Positions 15,245 to 24,129 of a stretch of 64,000 bases of DNA are shown here, piece after piece. The translations under genes and the position numbers were made by a program. The DNA comes from Schaalia sp. Marseille-Q2122. GTDB taxonomy: Bacteria > Actinomycetota > Actinomycetes > Actinomycetales > Actinomycetaceae. Below the pieces are notes generated by a model. That model did not search any database. It was not told the DNA's origin and was given only the letters and a program-made list of their open reading frames with translations. Positions within the stretch are counted from its first letter, which is position 1. The number at the start of each line of letters is the position of its first letter. The DNA lies in contig NZ_CAHJXR010000005.1 of NCBI RefSeq assembly GCF_903645355.1, positions 248,001 to 312,000 on the forward strand, read 5' to 3'.

Positions 15245-17119
15245 ATGCAATTCCACCATCATGGCTACGTCTCCACGAACCCTCGTGTGAAGAGCGCAGC
15301 AGGCGTTGGCATCGACCGCAGCCCGGAGATGCCCGACACCGTTGACGTGATGATCGTCGGCTCCGGCCCTGCCGGTATCGTCGCCGCTGCTCAGCTCGCA
15401 GCCTTCCCCGACATTCACGCTGTCCTCGTGGAGCAGCGTCCCCACCGACTGGAGCTCGGCCACGCCGACGGCATTCAAGCCCGCTCCGTTGAAACCTTCC
15501 AGGCTTTCGGATTCGCCAATGAAATCATTGACGAGGCCTACCAGATCACTGAGACAGCATTCTGGAAGGCCGACCCGGAAGCGCCAGAGAATATTGTCCG
15601 CACGAAGATCACCCCCGATGACCCGCATGGAATCTCTGAATTCCCCCACCTCATCGTCAATCAGGCGCGTGTCATCGACTACTTCTGCGACTTCATGGCG
15701 AACTCGCCTTCACGCATGCGCCCCCACTACGGCTACGAGTTCGTGGGCCTGGAGGTCCTGGACGAGGGCGACTACCCCGTCAAGGTGACGCTGCGTTACG
15801 TCGAGGGCGAGCGTGCCGGTGAGGAGATCGTCGTCCACGCCAAGTATGTGATCGGTGGCGACGGCGCGCGTTCGAAGGTCCGCGACTGTATTGGAGCAAC
15901 CTACTCCAAGGTGATCTCCATGCACGCCTGGGGTGTTGCCGACGTCATTGTCGACACGAACTTCCCTGACATTCGCACCAAGTGCATTATTAACTCCTCC
16001 AAGGGCTCGATCCTGCACATTCCTCGCGAGGGCGGCTACCTCTTCCGCACCTACGTGGACCTGGGTGACCTCGCTGAGGACGACAACCACAAGGTCCGCC
16101 AGACCCCGCTGGAAGAGATTATCCGCCGCGCGAATGAGATCATGGCGCCCTACTCTTTCGATGTGAAGAACGTGGCCTGGTGGTCGGTGTACGAGGTCGG
16201 CCACCGCGTCACCCAACGTTTCGACGACGTGCCCTCCGATGCCGCGCCCGAGCGGATGCCTCGCGTGTTCATTGCTGGCGACGCCTGCCACACCCACTCG
16301 GCCAAGGCCGGCCAGGGCATGAACGTGTCCATGCAGGACACCTTCAACCTGGGCTGGAAGCTGGCCCAGGTGCTGCGGGGCCTGTCGTCTGAGAAGCTGC
16401 TGCGTACCTACAATGCTGAGCGCCAGCAGATCGCTCAGGACCTCATCGACTTCGACCTGGAGTGGTCGGGGCGTATGGCTGGCAGCGGAGATGGCGAGAG
16501 CATTGAGGACTTCTACGTGCGCACCGCCGAATTCCCCGCTGGCTTCATGACCCAGTACCCGCCCTCGCAGGTCATTTCCGCTGAAGCCCGCCAGGATCTC
16601 GCCACCGGCTACCCGCTGGGCAAGCGCTTCAAGTCCGCCCGCGCAATGCGCCGCTGCGACGCGACCGTCAAGCATATTGGCCACGAGCATCAGGCGGACG
16701 GCCGTTGGCGCATCTACGTCTTCGCCGACGAGGCGCACCCCGCAACCCAGTCCGCAGTCGACGACTTCGCGCAGTGGTGGACGAGCGACCATAAGTCGCC
16801 GCTGCTGCGCCACACGCCTGCCGGTGCCGATCCGAACACTCTCTTTGAGATGAAGGTGATCTACCAGCAGGGCGTCCACGACTTTGAGATCACGGATGCT
16901 CCGGCTGCATTCCGCCCGAAGAATGGCCCCTTCCAGGTGGAGGACTGGAACCAGGTCTACGCCACCCTTGAGGGAGAGGACATTTTCGAGGAGCGCGGAA
17001 TTGCTCGCTCGGGCGCGGTGGTCGTGGTTCGCCCCGACATGTACGTCGCCCACATTGCTGGCCTGGAGGATCACGATTCTCTAGCGCGCTTCTTCGCTGG
17101 GGTCTTTGACCTGAGCTAA
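15245..17119 (+). CDS. FAD-dependent aromatic hydroxylase, MobA (3-hydroxybenzoate 4-monooxygenase)-like
   Basis: This 624-residue single-component flavin monooxygenase of the phenol hydroxylase/MobA branch is alike from its first residues (MQFH..G) to its thioredoxin-like C-terminal domain. It has the FAD-binding GSGPAG (~36-41), the DG motif GGDGARSKVRDCIG (~202) and the GD motif GDACHTHSAKAGQGMN (~345). MobA adds a hydroxyl para to an existing one on 3-hydroxybenzoate. In this operon the product needed is 3,4-dihydroxyphenylacetate, so the likely substrate is 3- or 4-hydroxyphenylacetate; that is inference from neighbours. No two-component HpaBC hydroxylase is present in the window. Confidence 0.85.
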   Translation: MQFHHHGYVSTNPRVKSAAGVGIDRSPEMPDTVDVMIVGSGPAGIVAAAQLAAFPDIHAVLVEQRPHRLELGHADGIQARSVETFQAFGFANEIIDEAYQITETAFWKADPEAPENIVRTKITPDDPHGISEFPHLIVNQARVIDYFCDFMANSPSRMRPHYGYEFVGLEVLDEGDYPVKVTLRYVEGERAGEEIVVHAKYVIGGDGARSKVRDCIGATYSKVISMHAWGVADVIVDTNFPDIRTKCIINSSKGSILHIPREGGYLFRTYVDLGDLAEDDNHKVRQTPLEEIIRRANEIMAPYSFDVKNVAWWSVYEVGHRVTQRFDDVPSDAAPERMPRVFIAGDACHTHSAKAGQGMNVSMQDTFNLGWKLAQVLRGLSSEKLLRTYNAERQQIAQDLIDFDLEWSGRMAGSGDGESIEDFYVRTAEFPAGFMTQYPPSQVISAEARQDLATGYPLGKRFKSARAMRRCDATVKHIGHEHQADGRWRIYVFADEAHPATQSAVDDFAQWWTSDHKSPLLRHTPAGADPNTLFEMKVIYQQGVHDFEITDAPAAFRPKNGPFQVEDWNQVYATLEGEDIFEERGIARSGAVVVVRPDMYVAHIAGLEDHDSLARFFAGVFDLS

Positions 17120-17149
17120 GAGATGGGCCCGCTGGGCCACCCATAGGCT

Positions 17150-17220
17150 CGCGAGGCGGTGCGGGGATACTACGGCTGAGATCTCGGCGTTACGTCAGCC
17201 CACCCCCGCACTGCCTCGCG
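17150..17220 (+). terminator. Long GC-rich hairpin after the hydroxylase gene
   Basis: CGCGAGGCGGTGCGGGG (17150-17166) pairs with CCCCGCACTGCCTCGCG (17204-17220) with one mismatch, and a smaller hairpin lies inside the loop. No T-run follows directly. It may terminate, pause or stabilise, separating the hydroxylase from hpaH-hpaI. Confidence 0.5.
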
Positions 17221-17294
17221 AACACTGGCACTTTTCGCGGGCAACACGCGCCACGCACTACACTTTGATGGATTCACCACAGGAGAATTGGATC

Positions 17295-18080
17295 ATGCTG
17301 GAACCCTCACAGATTGACGCTATCGCGGCTGAGCTAGCCCATGCCGACCAGACCCGCGTCCCCATCCCTCGTATTACAGCCCGCTACCCCGAGGCCACCG
17401 TCGAGGACTCCTACGCAATCCAAGGCGTCTGGCGCGACCAGCAGATCGCCGCCGGGCGTCGCCTGGTGGGTCGCAAGATCGGCCTGACCTCGAAGGCGAT
17501 GCAGGCGGCGACCGGCATTACTGAACCTGACTATGGCGTCATGTTCGATGACACGGTCTATGAGAATGGCGCCGTCATTGAGTTTGATCGTTTCCTCAAT
17601 GTCCGTATTGAGGTCGAACTCGCCTTCGTCCTCAAGGACGCCCTGGAGGGCCCCCATTGCACGATCTTTGACGTGCTGCGCGCCACCGAATACGTCACCC
17701 CCGCCCTCGAAATCCTCAACTCCCACATTGAGTTGGAGGGCCGCACCATTGTCGACACGATCTCTGACAATGCCGCCTACGGGGCGATGGTGATTGGCGG
17801 ACGTCCCATGCGCCCCCACGATCTTGACCTGCGCTGGGTGTCGGCCTTGCTCTATCGCAATGAGAGCATTGAGGAGACCGGCGTATCGGCTGGCGTTCTT
17901 AACCATCCGGCCACTGGCGTTGCTTGGCTGGCCAATAAGTTCGCCCAGCACGGCGCCCGCCTGGAGGCTGGTGAGATTATCCTCGCAGGATCCTTCACCC
18001 GCCCCATGTGGGTGAGCCGAGGGGACTCTGTGGTGTGTGACTACGGGCAGATGGGAACCATCTCATGTCGATTCGTCTAA
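17295..18080 (+). CDS. hpaH: 2-oxo-hept-4-ene-1,7-dioate hydratase
   Basis: This enzyme adds water to 2-oxo-hept-4-ene-1,7-dioate to give 4-hydroxy-2-oxoheptanedioate, the substrate of HpaI. The 261 residues match the E. coli HpaH length (267) and the hydratase branch of the FAH-related MhpD family. Motifs seen are [12 protein letters not shown], the acidic triad region [12 protein letters not shown], and [21 protein letters not shown]. The ATG at 17295 has an AGGAG site at good distance; an in-frame start at 17265 has none. The end overlaps the start of hpaI by 16 bases, implying coupled translation. Confidence 0.92.
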   Translation: MLEPSQIDAIAAELAHADQTRVPIPRITARYPEATVEDSYAIQGVWRDQQIAAGRRLVGRKIGLTSKAMQAATGITEPDYGVMFDDTVYENGAVIEFDRFLNVRIEVELAFVLKDALEGPHCTIFDVLRATEYVTPALEILNSHIELEGRTIVDTISDNAAYGAMVIGGRPMRPHDLDLRWVSALLYRNESIEETGVSAGVLNHPATGVAWLANKFAQHGARLEAGEIILAGSFTRPMWVSRGDSVVCDYGQMGTISCRFV

Positions 18081-18898
18081 ATCTTCCCCCCACCTTCGGT
18101 CAGGAACTCCGCGAGGCCGAGCGTGGCCGCGTGGGCATGTGGGTGTGTTCCGGTAGCCCCACGGTTGCGGAGATCTGCGCCGGGTCGGGTCTGGATTGGC
18201 TGCTCATTGATGGCGAGCACGCACCCTTGAGCCTGGAGAGCATTCAGCGTCAGCTCCAAGCCATCGCCGCCTACCCGGTGACGCCGGTGGTGCGCGTGCC
18301 GATCAACGACTGGGTGCTCATTAAGCAGTACCTGGATCTGGGGGCACAAAACCTCCTCATCCCCATGGTCAATACCGCCGAGGATGCCGCCGCTGCGGTG
18401 AAGGCCACCCGTTATCCGCCCGAGGGCGTGCGCGGGGTGGGCTCTGCCCTGGCGCGCGGGGCTCGATGGAATCGGGTGGAGAACTACCTCAAGCGGGCCA
18501 ATGAGGAGTTTGTGTCGGTCATTGTGCAGATCGAGACCGCTCAGGCTGTGGAGAATGCCGCCGAGATTGCCGCCGTGGATGGTGTGGATGCGATCTTTAT
18601 CGGGCCTTCGGATTTGGCTGCTTCAATGGGGGTCATCGGCCAGCAGGATCACCCCGAGGTCATTGCTGCTGTCCACCGCGCTATTGAGGCAGGCCGCGCC
18701 GCTGGCAAACCTGTGGGCATTAACGCCTTCGATCCGCGTTTAGCCCAGCGCTACTTGGAGGAGGGGATGGATTTCATCCTCGTGGGTGCGGATGTGGCGC
18801 TACTGGCACGCGGGAGTGAAGCGCTGGCGGATCGCTATTGTGCGACACCCGCATCTGATGTGCCCGTGCAAGCACCCGAAGAGCGTCCAAGCTATTAG
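18065..18898 (+). CDS. hpaI: 4-hydroxy-2-oxoheptanedioate aldolase
   Basis: This class II pyruvate aldolase splits 4-hydroxy-2-oxoheptanedioate into pyruvate and succinate semialdehyde. Across 277 residues the HpcH/HpaI fold shows DGEHAPLSLESIQRQLQA, the phosphate/carboxylate-binding RYPPEGVRGVG, the metal ligands in IVQIETAQAVENA (Glu) and GPSDLAASMG (Asp), and a C-terminal GADVALLARGSEAL. It starts inside the end of hpaH and is the last dedicated pathway gene. The semialdehyde is then a substrate for the dehydrogenase encoded at 6910-8397. Confidence 0.93.
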   Translation: MSIRLNLPPTFGQELREAERGRVGMWVCSGSPTVAEICAGSGLDWLLIDGEHAPLSLESIQRQLQAIAAYPVTPVVRVPINDWVLIKQYLDLGAQNLLIPMVNTAEDAAAAVKATRYPPEGVRGVGSALARGARWNRVENYLKRANEEFVSVIVQIETAQAVENAAEIAAVDGVDAIFIGPSDLAASMGVIGQQDHPEVIAAVHRAIEAGRAAGKPVGINAFDPRLAQRYLEEGMDFILVGADVALLARGSEALADRYCATPASDVPVQAPEERPSY

Positions 18899-18907
18899 GC
18901 TGGAGCC

Positions 18908-19828
18908 ATGACCCTCGTCACCACTGACTCCCCCTCCAGCCCGAGCACGCACGCCTTTGAATGTGCCGCTGGCCCCTATCGGGCAACCTTCGTCAACGCG
19001 GGGGCAGGCCTTGCCTCCCTCACCTACAAGGGCCATGACCTGATCCTGGCCCACACTGCCGACCAGTGCCCGCCGGGCTACATGGGTAAGACCCTGGTGC
19101 CCTGGCCGAATCGTATTCGCGACGGCCGTTACTCGTGGATGGGTAAGGACTACGAGCTTCCCTGCACGGATATTGCCACTCGCACCGCCCTGCATGGCCT
19201 GCTGTCGTGGACGCACTGGCAGTTGCACGAGTACGCCGAGGATCACTGCATCTTCGAGGCCATCAGCCCGGCCACCTACGGCTACCCCTGGACCGTGCAG
19301 TCCCGCGTGGAGTACGCCCTCAATGCAGATGAGGGTTTGAAGGTTGCGATCACGACACGCAATCTCAGCGACACCGCTGCCCCCTATGGCGCCTCCCACC
19401 ACCCCTATCTGACGGCTGGCGAGGGCGCCGTGGATGATTGGGAACTGACGCTCCCGGCCGCTTCAGTGATGGATGCTGACGAGCAGCTCATCCCCACCGA
19501 GAAACTCGCGGTCACCGCCTTGGATCGGGACTTCCGTGAGCCTCGTTCCTTGCGTGGCGTAACGGTTGACCACTGCTTTACGGATCTGCCGACGCACCGG
19601 GCGTGGCGTGTTGACCTGCGTAATCCTGACACTGGCCTCACCACGCACCTGCATAGTGGTGCCCCGTGGGTTCAGGCCTACACGGGGGATGCTTTCGGGC
19701 GTCTGGGTATTGCCGTGGAGCCGATGACCTGCCCGCCCGATGCCTTCAATACCGGCCAGGATGTCATTGCTTTGGCTCCTGGTGCGACGCATCGTTTCAG
19801 CTACCGGCTGAGCGCCAGCGGCCTGTGA
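18908..19828 (+). CDS. Aldose 1-epimerase family protein
   Basis: This 306-residue galactose-mutarotase-like beta-sandwich protein belongs to the actinobacterial aldose 1-epimerase branch. It has PWPNRIRDGRYSW, the His in ALHGLLSW, a second His in GASHHPYLT, and a Glu near VEPMTCPPDAFN that would be the catalytic base. Such enzymes interconvert sugar anomers. It begins nine bases after hpaI with a GGAG unusually close to the ATG, so it may be read with the aromatic operon although its chemistry is unrelated. It could equally serve the sugar operon a few kilobases further on. Confidence 0.85.
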   Translation: MTLVTTDSPSSPSTHAFECAAGPYRATFVNAGAGLASLTYKGHDLILAHTADQCPPGYMGKTLVPWPNRIRDGRYSWMGKDYELPCTDIATRTALHGLLSWTHWQLHEYAEDHCIFEAISPATYGYPWTVQSRVEYALNADEGLKVAITTRNLSDTAAPYGASHHPYLTAGEGAVDDWELTLPAASVMDADEQLIPTEKLAVTALDRDFREPRSLRGVTVDHCFTDLPTHRAWRVDLRNPDTGLTTHLHSGAPWVQAYTGDAFGRLGIAVEPMTCPPDAFNTGQDVIALAPGATHRFSYRLSASGL

Positions 19829-19859
19829 TGCCTCGCTGAGTTCTTTCCCGTACGCGCCT

Positions 19860-22745
19860 GTGATTCCTGTAGTGAATGACCCTTTTGCCGCCCTGTGCGC
19901 GCCTTTTCTTGGCGCCGAGGCGACGGCGGTGGCCAAGCCTCCTGGCAATACTGCGCGCCCCGAGGTCGCTGCCTTGCCGGTTGCAGCCGCGCTGCATGAG
20001 ATCGCGCCCCTGTGCATTCCAGGGGGTGCCCTGGTGGTGACGGCAGAGCCAGGGTCGGGAAAGACCACGCTCCTGCCGCCCCTCTTTGCCTGCCTCCTTG
20101 CCGCGAACGCAACCGGTAGCGCCACCAGTAGCAACGCTCACTCTGGCACTGCTTCTGGCACCGCTTCTGGCACTACGACCGGCGCTCCGTGCCGGATCCT
20201 CGTCACCCAGCCGCGCAGGATTGCTGCGCGCGCCGCTGCGCGACGCCTCGCCCACCTTATTGGTGAAAAAGTCGGCCAGAGCGTGGGCTATTCGGTGCGC
20301 GGCGACAGTGCGCTCAGTGCCACCACCCGCATTGAGTTCCTCACTCCTGGTTTGCTCCTGCGGCGCCTTCATGCCGATCCGGAGTTGCCCGGGGTGGCCG
20401 GGATTCTTTTTGATGAGTTCCACGAGCGCCATCTTGATTCGGATCTGGCCTGCGCGTTCAGTGTGGACGTGCGCGCTACCGTGCGTGAGGACCTTTTCCT
20501 TGCCGTCACCTCGGCCACCCTGGATGTGGAGCGCACGCTCGCCCTCCTGGCCGAGTGGGTGGGTGAGACCCGGCATGTCGATGTGCCCGTCCCCCTCTAT
20601 CCGCTGGAGGAACGCTGGGCGCCGCCCCCACGCGGAGTCTCCACGATGACGACGACAGCTCGCGGTGAGCTCGTCGTTGCCCGCGATTTTCTTCAGCATA
20701 TTGCCTCAACTACCGTCCGCGCCTTTGACGATGGGCGCGGGCGCACAGATGCCGGTGACGTGCTGGTATTTGTCCCTGGTGTGCGTGAGATTCACGAGGT
20801 CAGCGCACCCCTCGCCACCGCATTGGCCTCGTCGATCGCTGCCGGTGAGGTGGAGATTCTCAGCGTCCACGGTGGGCTCTCTCCCGCTGAGCAGGATCGC
20901 GCACTCACCCCACGCGAGCAGGGGCGGCGCCGGATCATTATTGCCACCGCCGTTGCTGAGTCCTCCCTGACGATCCCCGGCGTGCGGACGGTCGTTGATG
21001 CTGGCCTGTCTCGTGAGCCGAGGGTGGAGCCCGTGACGGGCGTGGGATCGCTGGTGACAGTACCCGTTTCACGAGGTCGGGGCGCTCAGCGGGCTGGCCG
21101 TGCCGCGCGCCTGGGGCCAGGTGTCGTAGTGCGCTGCGCGGACGCCGTGGAGTGGGCGAAACGGCCAGCCCACTCTCAACCGGAGATTGTGTGTGCCGAC
21201 ATAACGGATGCGCTGCTGCAGGCGAAGGCCTGGGGAGCTGCCTCCTGGGAGGATCTGGCCCTCCTTGATCGGCCTTCAGACGGTACGACGGCGGCTGCGA
21301 CGCAACGCCTCCAAGCCCTGGGGGCTTGCGATGCGGACGGGCGTGTTACTGATCATGGGCGGCGCCTTGTCGCCTACCCTGTGGAACCCGCCTGGGCCAA
21401 TGCTTGCGAGCATGGCAGGGTTCTCATTGGTGTGGAGCGCACAGCCCGGGCCGTGGCGATCCTCTCCGAAGAGTTGCGGCCCGAGGGCGCGGATCTTTCT
21501 TCGGCTGCACGAGCCCTCCTGGCGGATCGTGGGCGCGGCGCATCTTCTTCAGGGCGGCGCGGTGGCGCGCAGGGGCGTAGTGCCTCGGCAGTGGCTGACA
21601 GTGAGCGGCGCCTGGCGGCGATGATGCGTCGTCAGGGCTCGATAGCCCCCGCCCCGGCGGCACAGAGTGGGACGGACGCTGCTCCTCAGGGCCGCGTTGA
21701 AGGCGGGCAAGGTAAAGCCCTTGACGCGGACCTCGCCCTTCTGGGCGCCTACGCCTGGCCGGGATGGATTGCCCGCAAGCGCCCCGGCAGCCAGCATTAT
21801 CTGCTCGCCTGCGGGCTGGGGGCGGGCCTGCCCGGCGCCAGCGGCGCAAGCGCGCCCGCTCACTCCGCCACGACTGTCTCCTCGTCGGCTGCCAGCCCCT
21901 TGGAGGGCTGCGAGTGGCTGGTCGTCACCGACCTCGCAAGGGCGCCGGGGTCGCGTGATGCGCTGATTCGGGCAGCTATCCCCGCCGACGAGGCCCTCGC
22001 CCGGCAGGCGGCCTCTGCCCTACTGCGCCGCGAGGTACTCACCCAGTGGGACAATGGCCGCCTTCGTGCCCGCGAGCGCGAACTCCTGGGCGCCATTGAA
22101 CTGCGCCAACGTCCTCTGCCCGAATGCCCACCGGAGGCTGCACGGGACGCTATTGCTCAATCCTTTGCGCGAGAGGGCGTCAGCTTCCTCGAGTGGTCCG
22201 CCGCCGCCCGCCAGCTGCGTGCCCGCATGGCCGCCCTTCACGAGGTGTTAGGAGAGCCTTGGCCGGATGTCAGCGACGAGGCCCTCGCCAACAGTTACGA
22301 GGAGTGGTTGGGAGCAGAGTGTGATCGCCTGGCAGCAGGAGCTCCCCTGGCCAGCGTCGATTGTGAGGCCGCCTTGCGCAACCTCCTGCCCTGGCCGGAG
22401 GCAGCACGTTTAGAGGAGCTTGCCCCTGTGCGTCTGCCGATTCCTGCCGGTGGGACCCGTGAGGTGGAGTGGAGCACCGGACAGCCGACTCTCTCTTTGC
22501 GGGTCCAACAGGCTTTCGGGTGGACAGCCACACCCACATGGGCCGACGGGCGTGGAGAGATTCTTATTCACCTGCTTGATCCTGCGGGTCGCCCGGTTGC
22601 TGTCACCTCGGATTTGGCTTCCTTCTGGGTTGGCCCCTACCAGCAGGTACGCGCCCAACTACGAGGCCGATACCCGAAGCACCCCTGGCCAGAGGATCCT
22701 TTCAGCGAGGCGCCGACCTCGCGGGCAAAGCCTCGTCAGACATAA
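19860..22745 (+). CDS. hrpB: ATP-dependent RNA helicase HrpB
   Basis: This 961-residue DEAH-type helicase has Walker A AEPGSGKTTLLP (~60), motif II as DEFHER (~183, the HrpB form of DEAH), SATLDVERT (motif III) and the motif VI region SRGRGAQRAGRAARL. HA2 and the HrpB C-terminal domain follow. It is ~150 residues longer than E. coli HrpB (809). The extra length is low-complexity Ser/Thr/Gly/Ala insertions near residues 80-105 and in the second half (~560-680). The GTG at 19860 lacks a clear ribosome site, and a GTG four codons later is possible. The cellular role of HrpB is not well defined. Confidence 0.88.
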   Translation: MIPVVNDPFAALCAPFLGAEATAVAKPPGNTARPEVAALPVAAALHEIAPLCIPGGALVVTAEPGSGKTTLLPPLFACLLAANATGSATSSNAHSGTASGTASGTTTGAPCRILVTQPRRIAARAAARRLAHLIGEKVGQSVGYSVRGDSALSATTRIEFLTPGLLLRRLHADPELPGVAGILFDEFHERHLDSDLACAFSVDVRATVREDLFLAVTSATLDVERTLALLAEWVGETRHVDVPVPLYPLEERWAPPPRGVSTMTTTARGELVVARDFLQHIASTTVRAFDDGRGRTDAGDVLVFVPGVREIHEVSAPLATALASSIAAGEVEILSVHGGLSPAEQDRALTPREQGRRRIIIATAVAESSLTIPGVRTVVDAGLSREPRVEPVTGVGSLVTVPVSRGRGAQRAGRAARLGPGVVVRCADAVEWAKRPAHSQPEIVCADITDALLQAKAWGAASWEDLALLDRPSDGTTAAATQRLQALGACDADGRVTDHGRRLVAYPVEPAWANACEHGRVLIGVERTARAVAILSEELRPEGADLSSAARALLADRGRGASSSGRRGGAQGRSASAVADSERRLAAMMRRQGSIAPAPAAQSGTDAAPQGRVEGGQGKALDADLALLGAYAWPGWIARKRPGSQHYLLACGLGAGLPGASGASAPAHSATTVSSSAASPLEGCEWLVVTDLARAPGSRDALIRAAIPADEALARQAASALLRREVLTQWDNGRLRARERELLGAIELRQRPLPECPPEAARDAIAQSFAREGVSFLEWSAAARQLRARMAALHEVLGEPWPDVSDEALANSYEEWLGAECDRLAAGAPLASVDCEAALRNLLPWPEAARLEELAPVRLPIPAGGTREVEWSTGQPTLSLRVQQAFGWTATPTWADGRGEILIHLLDPAGRPVAVTSDLASFWVGPYQQVRAQLRGRYPKHPWPEDPFSEAPTSRAKPRQT

Positions 22746-22834
22746 GACTGCCCATTTGCCAATGGGGCGTGTGGATCCGGCAGTATCTGCTGAACTCACA
22801 CGCCCCATCAGAGCAATGCGTCGAGCTATGCGAC

Positions 22835-23005
22835 CTAACCCTTCACCGAGCCAGCAGCCAGGCCAGACTGCCAGTACTTTTGCAGGCCCAGGAAGAGGAC
22901 GATCAGGGGCAGGAGGAAGTTATTCCAGGTTGCCACGAAGATGAACAGGAAGATCGTCACCATGGCGGGGGCGAGGATGCGCACATGGGTGTCATCAACG
23001 AGTTC
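22835..23005 (-). pseudogene. Remnant of a carbohydrate ABC transporter permease
   Basis: Translation of the minus strand gives ILAPAMVTIFLFIFVATWNN followed by FLLPLIVLFLGLQK and a stop at 22835. This is the C-terminal membrane part of a MalG-like sugar permease, as in LP..RPA..T...F.F..TWN.FL.PL. Only about 57 codons remain. A TAG sits in frame at 23006-23008, and the ~30 open codons beyond it are not recognisable. No solute-binding protein, partner permease or start remains. It sits next to the DeoR/amino-sugar genes, so it is probably what is left of that system's importer. Confidence 0.7.
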
Positions 23006-23108
23006 CTATTCCTCGCGCGTGCGGGTGCGCCCCGCAGAGCGGTCGATCACCTGCCAGTACAGGGCAAGGTCGACCTCGGTGTTGGGGATACTAGCGGGCT
23101 GATAGGGG

Positions 23109-23903
23109 CTATGGGGTGGGGGCGATGACGACCTCAATCCCGTGTTCTCGTAGGGCGTGGGCGTGTTCATCGCAGATGCCGGTGTCGGTGACGACGGCGG
23201 ATACTGCTGTCAGTGGAGCAATCTTGGCAAAGGCGCTCTGTCCGATTTTTCCTGAGTCGGCAACGACGACGACGCGCCGGGCTGCACTGGCGAGCGCGGC
23301 GTTTACCTGAGCTTCACCCTCGTGGTCGGTGTAGAGGCCGTGCGTCAGATCAAGAGCATTGATTCCCAGAAAAAGAGTGTCAACGGAGATGTGCGGCAGG
23401 ATGAGGGAAGAGAGCGGTCCGGTCAGTTCATAGCTGCGTGCCCGCACGACACCACCTGTGACGACGACGCGCACTCCGGGGCGAATGGCAAGGTCGTTGG
23501 CGATGTTGATGGCGTTAGTGACCAGGGTGATGCCGTCATTTTCGAAGTCTTCTTCTGCACTGACGCGTAGGCCAACTTCGTGGGCAGTAAGTGTGGTGGT
23601 GGTGCCGCCATTAAAACCGATCACATCGCCTGGGTTCACGAGCGCTGCAGCACTTCGGGCGATGGCGAGCTTGGCCTCCGATTGGGCACCTGAGCGGTAT
23701 CTGAGCGGCAATTCTCCGCTGGAGGGGTTAGCGCTGGCGCCGCCGCGGGTGCGCATGATGAGCTGTTGGTTGGCCAAGGTGTCGAGGTCACGGCGTACAG
23801 TTGCTGGCGATACGCCGAGTTCTTCGACGGCGTCTTCGACGCGCAGGGTGCCACGTTCCATCACCAGATGGGCTAGTGCCGAGAGTCGGTCTTGGCGGTT
23901 CAC
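23109..23903 (-). CDS. DeoR family sugar-responsive transcriptional regulator
   Basis: This 264-residue regulator has an N-terminal DeoR helix-turn-helix (RVEDAVEELGVSPATVRRDL, residues ~20-40) and a C-terminal DeoRC domain. The latter has the sugar-phosphate pocket (GFNGGTTTTLTA; LVTNAINIANDL; GGVVRARSYELTG; VVVADSGKIGQSAFAKI). The GTG at 23903 follows GGAAAGGAG and gives the usual family length; the longer frame to 24041 lacks support. It is divergent from the SIS/ROK/PfkB/aldolase genes and almost certainly represses them until a phosphorylated sugar appears. The palindromes at 24037-24101 are candidate sites. Confidence 0.92.
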   Translation of the reverse strand: MNRQDRLSALAHLVMERGTLRVEDAVEELGVSPATVRRDLDTLANQQLIMRTRGGASANPSSGELPLRYRSGAQSEAKLAIARSAAALVNPGDVIGFNGGTTTTLTAHEVGLRVSAEEDFENDGITLVTNAINIANDLAIRPGVRVVVTGGVVRARSYELTGPLSSLILPHISVDTLFLGINALDLTHGLYTDHEGEAQVNAALASAARRVVVVADSGKIGQSAFAKIAPLTAVSAVVTDTGICDEHAHALREHGIEVVIAPTP

Positions 23904-24036
23904 GGCAGCTCTCCTTTCCCATGTTTTCTGCCCGTTTTCTTCCCTATTGTGCGTCAGGAGTGGACGTGAGGGGAGAATGTGGAAACAGTGGTGCGTCATT
24001 GGTGGTGAAAGTGTCACTGCACAGACTACACTAACG

Positions 24037-24101
24037 ATCAATACTGATTGATATACTCACTCTGTAATCATGTTTAGTCAATAGATGCTCTCATTATTGA
24101 C
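24037..24101. promoter_or_regulatory. Paired palindromes between the DeoR gene and the sugar operon
   Basis: ATCAAT (24037-24042) / ATTGAT (24047-24052) and GTCAATA (24077-24083) / TATTGAC (24095-24101) share the core TCAAT/ATTGA. They lie in an AT-rich island in an otherwise GC-rich region, just upstream of the first operon gene. They suit two operator sites for the divergently encoded DeoR regulator, overlapping the promoter region. Binding is inferred. Confidence 0.5.
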
Positions 24102-24129
24102 CACATCGCACACAAGGAAGGTGCCCCTC

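Noticed and set aside
23006-23100. Short minus-strand frame upstream of the permease remnant, considered as a LysR/ArgP or DUF1016 C-terminus
   Set aside because: Only a LALYWQVIDRSAGRT-like stretch is suggestive. It is too short and ambiguous to assign.
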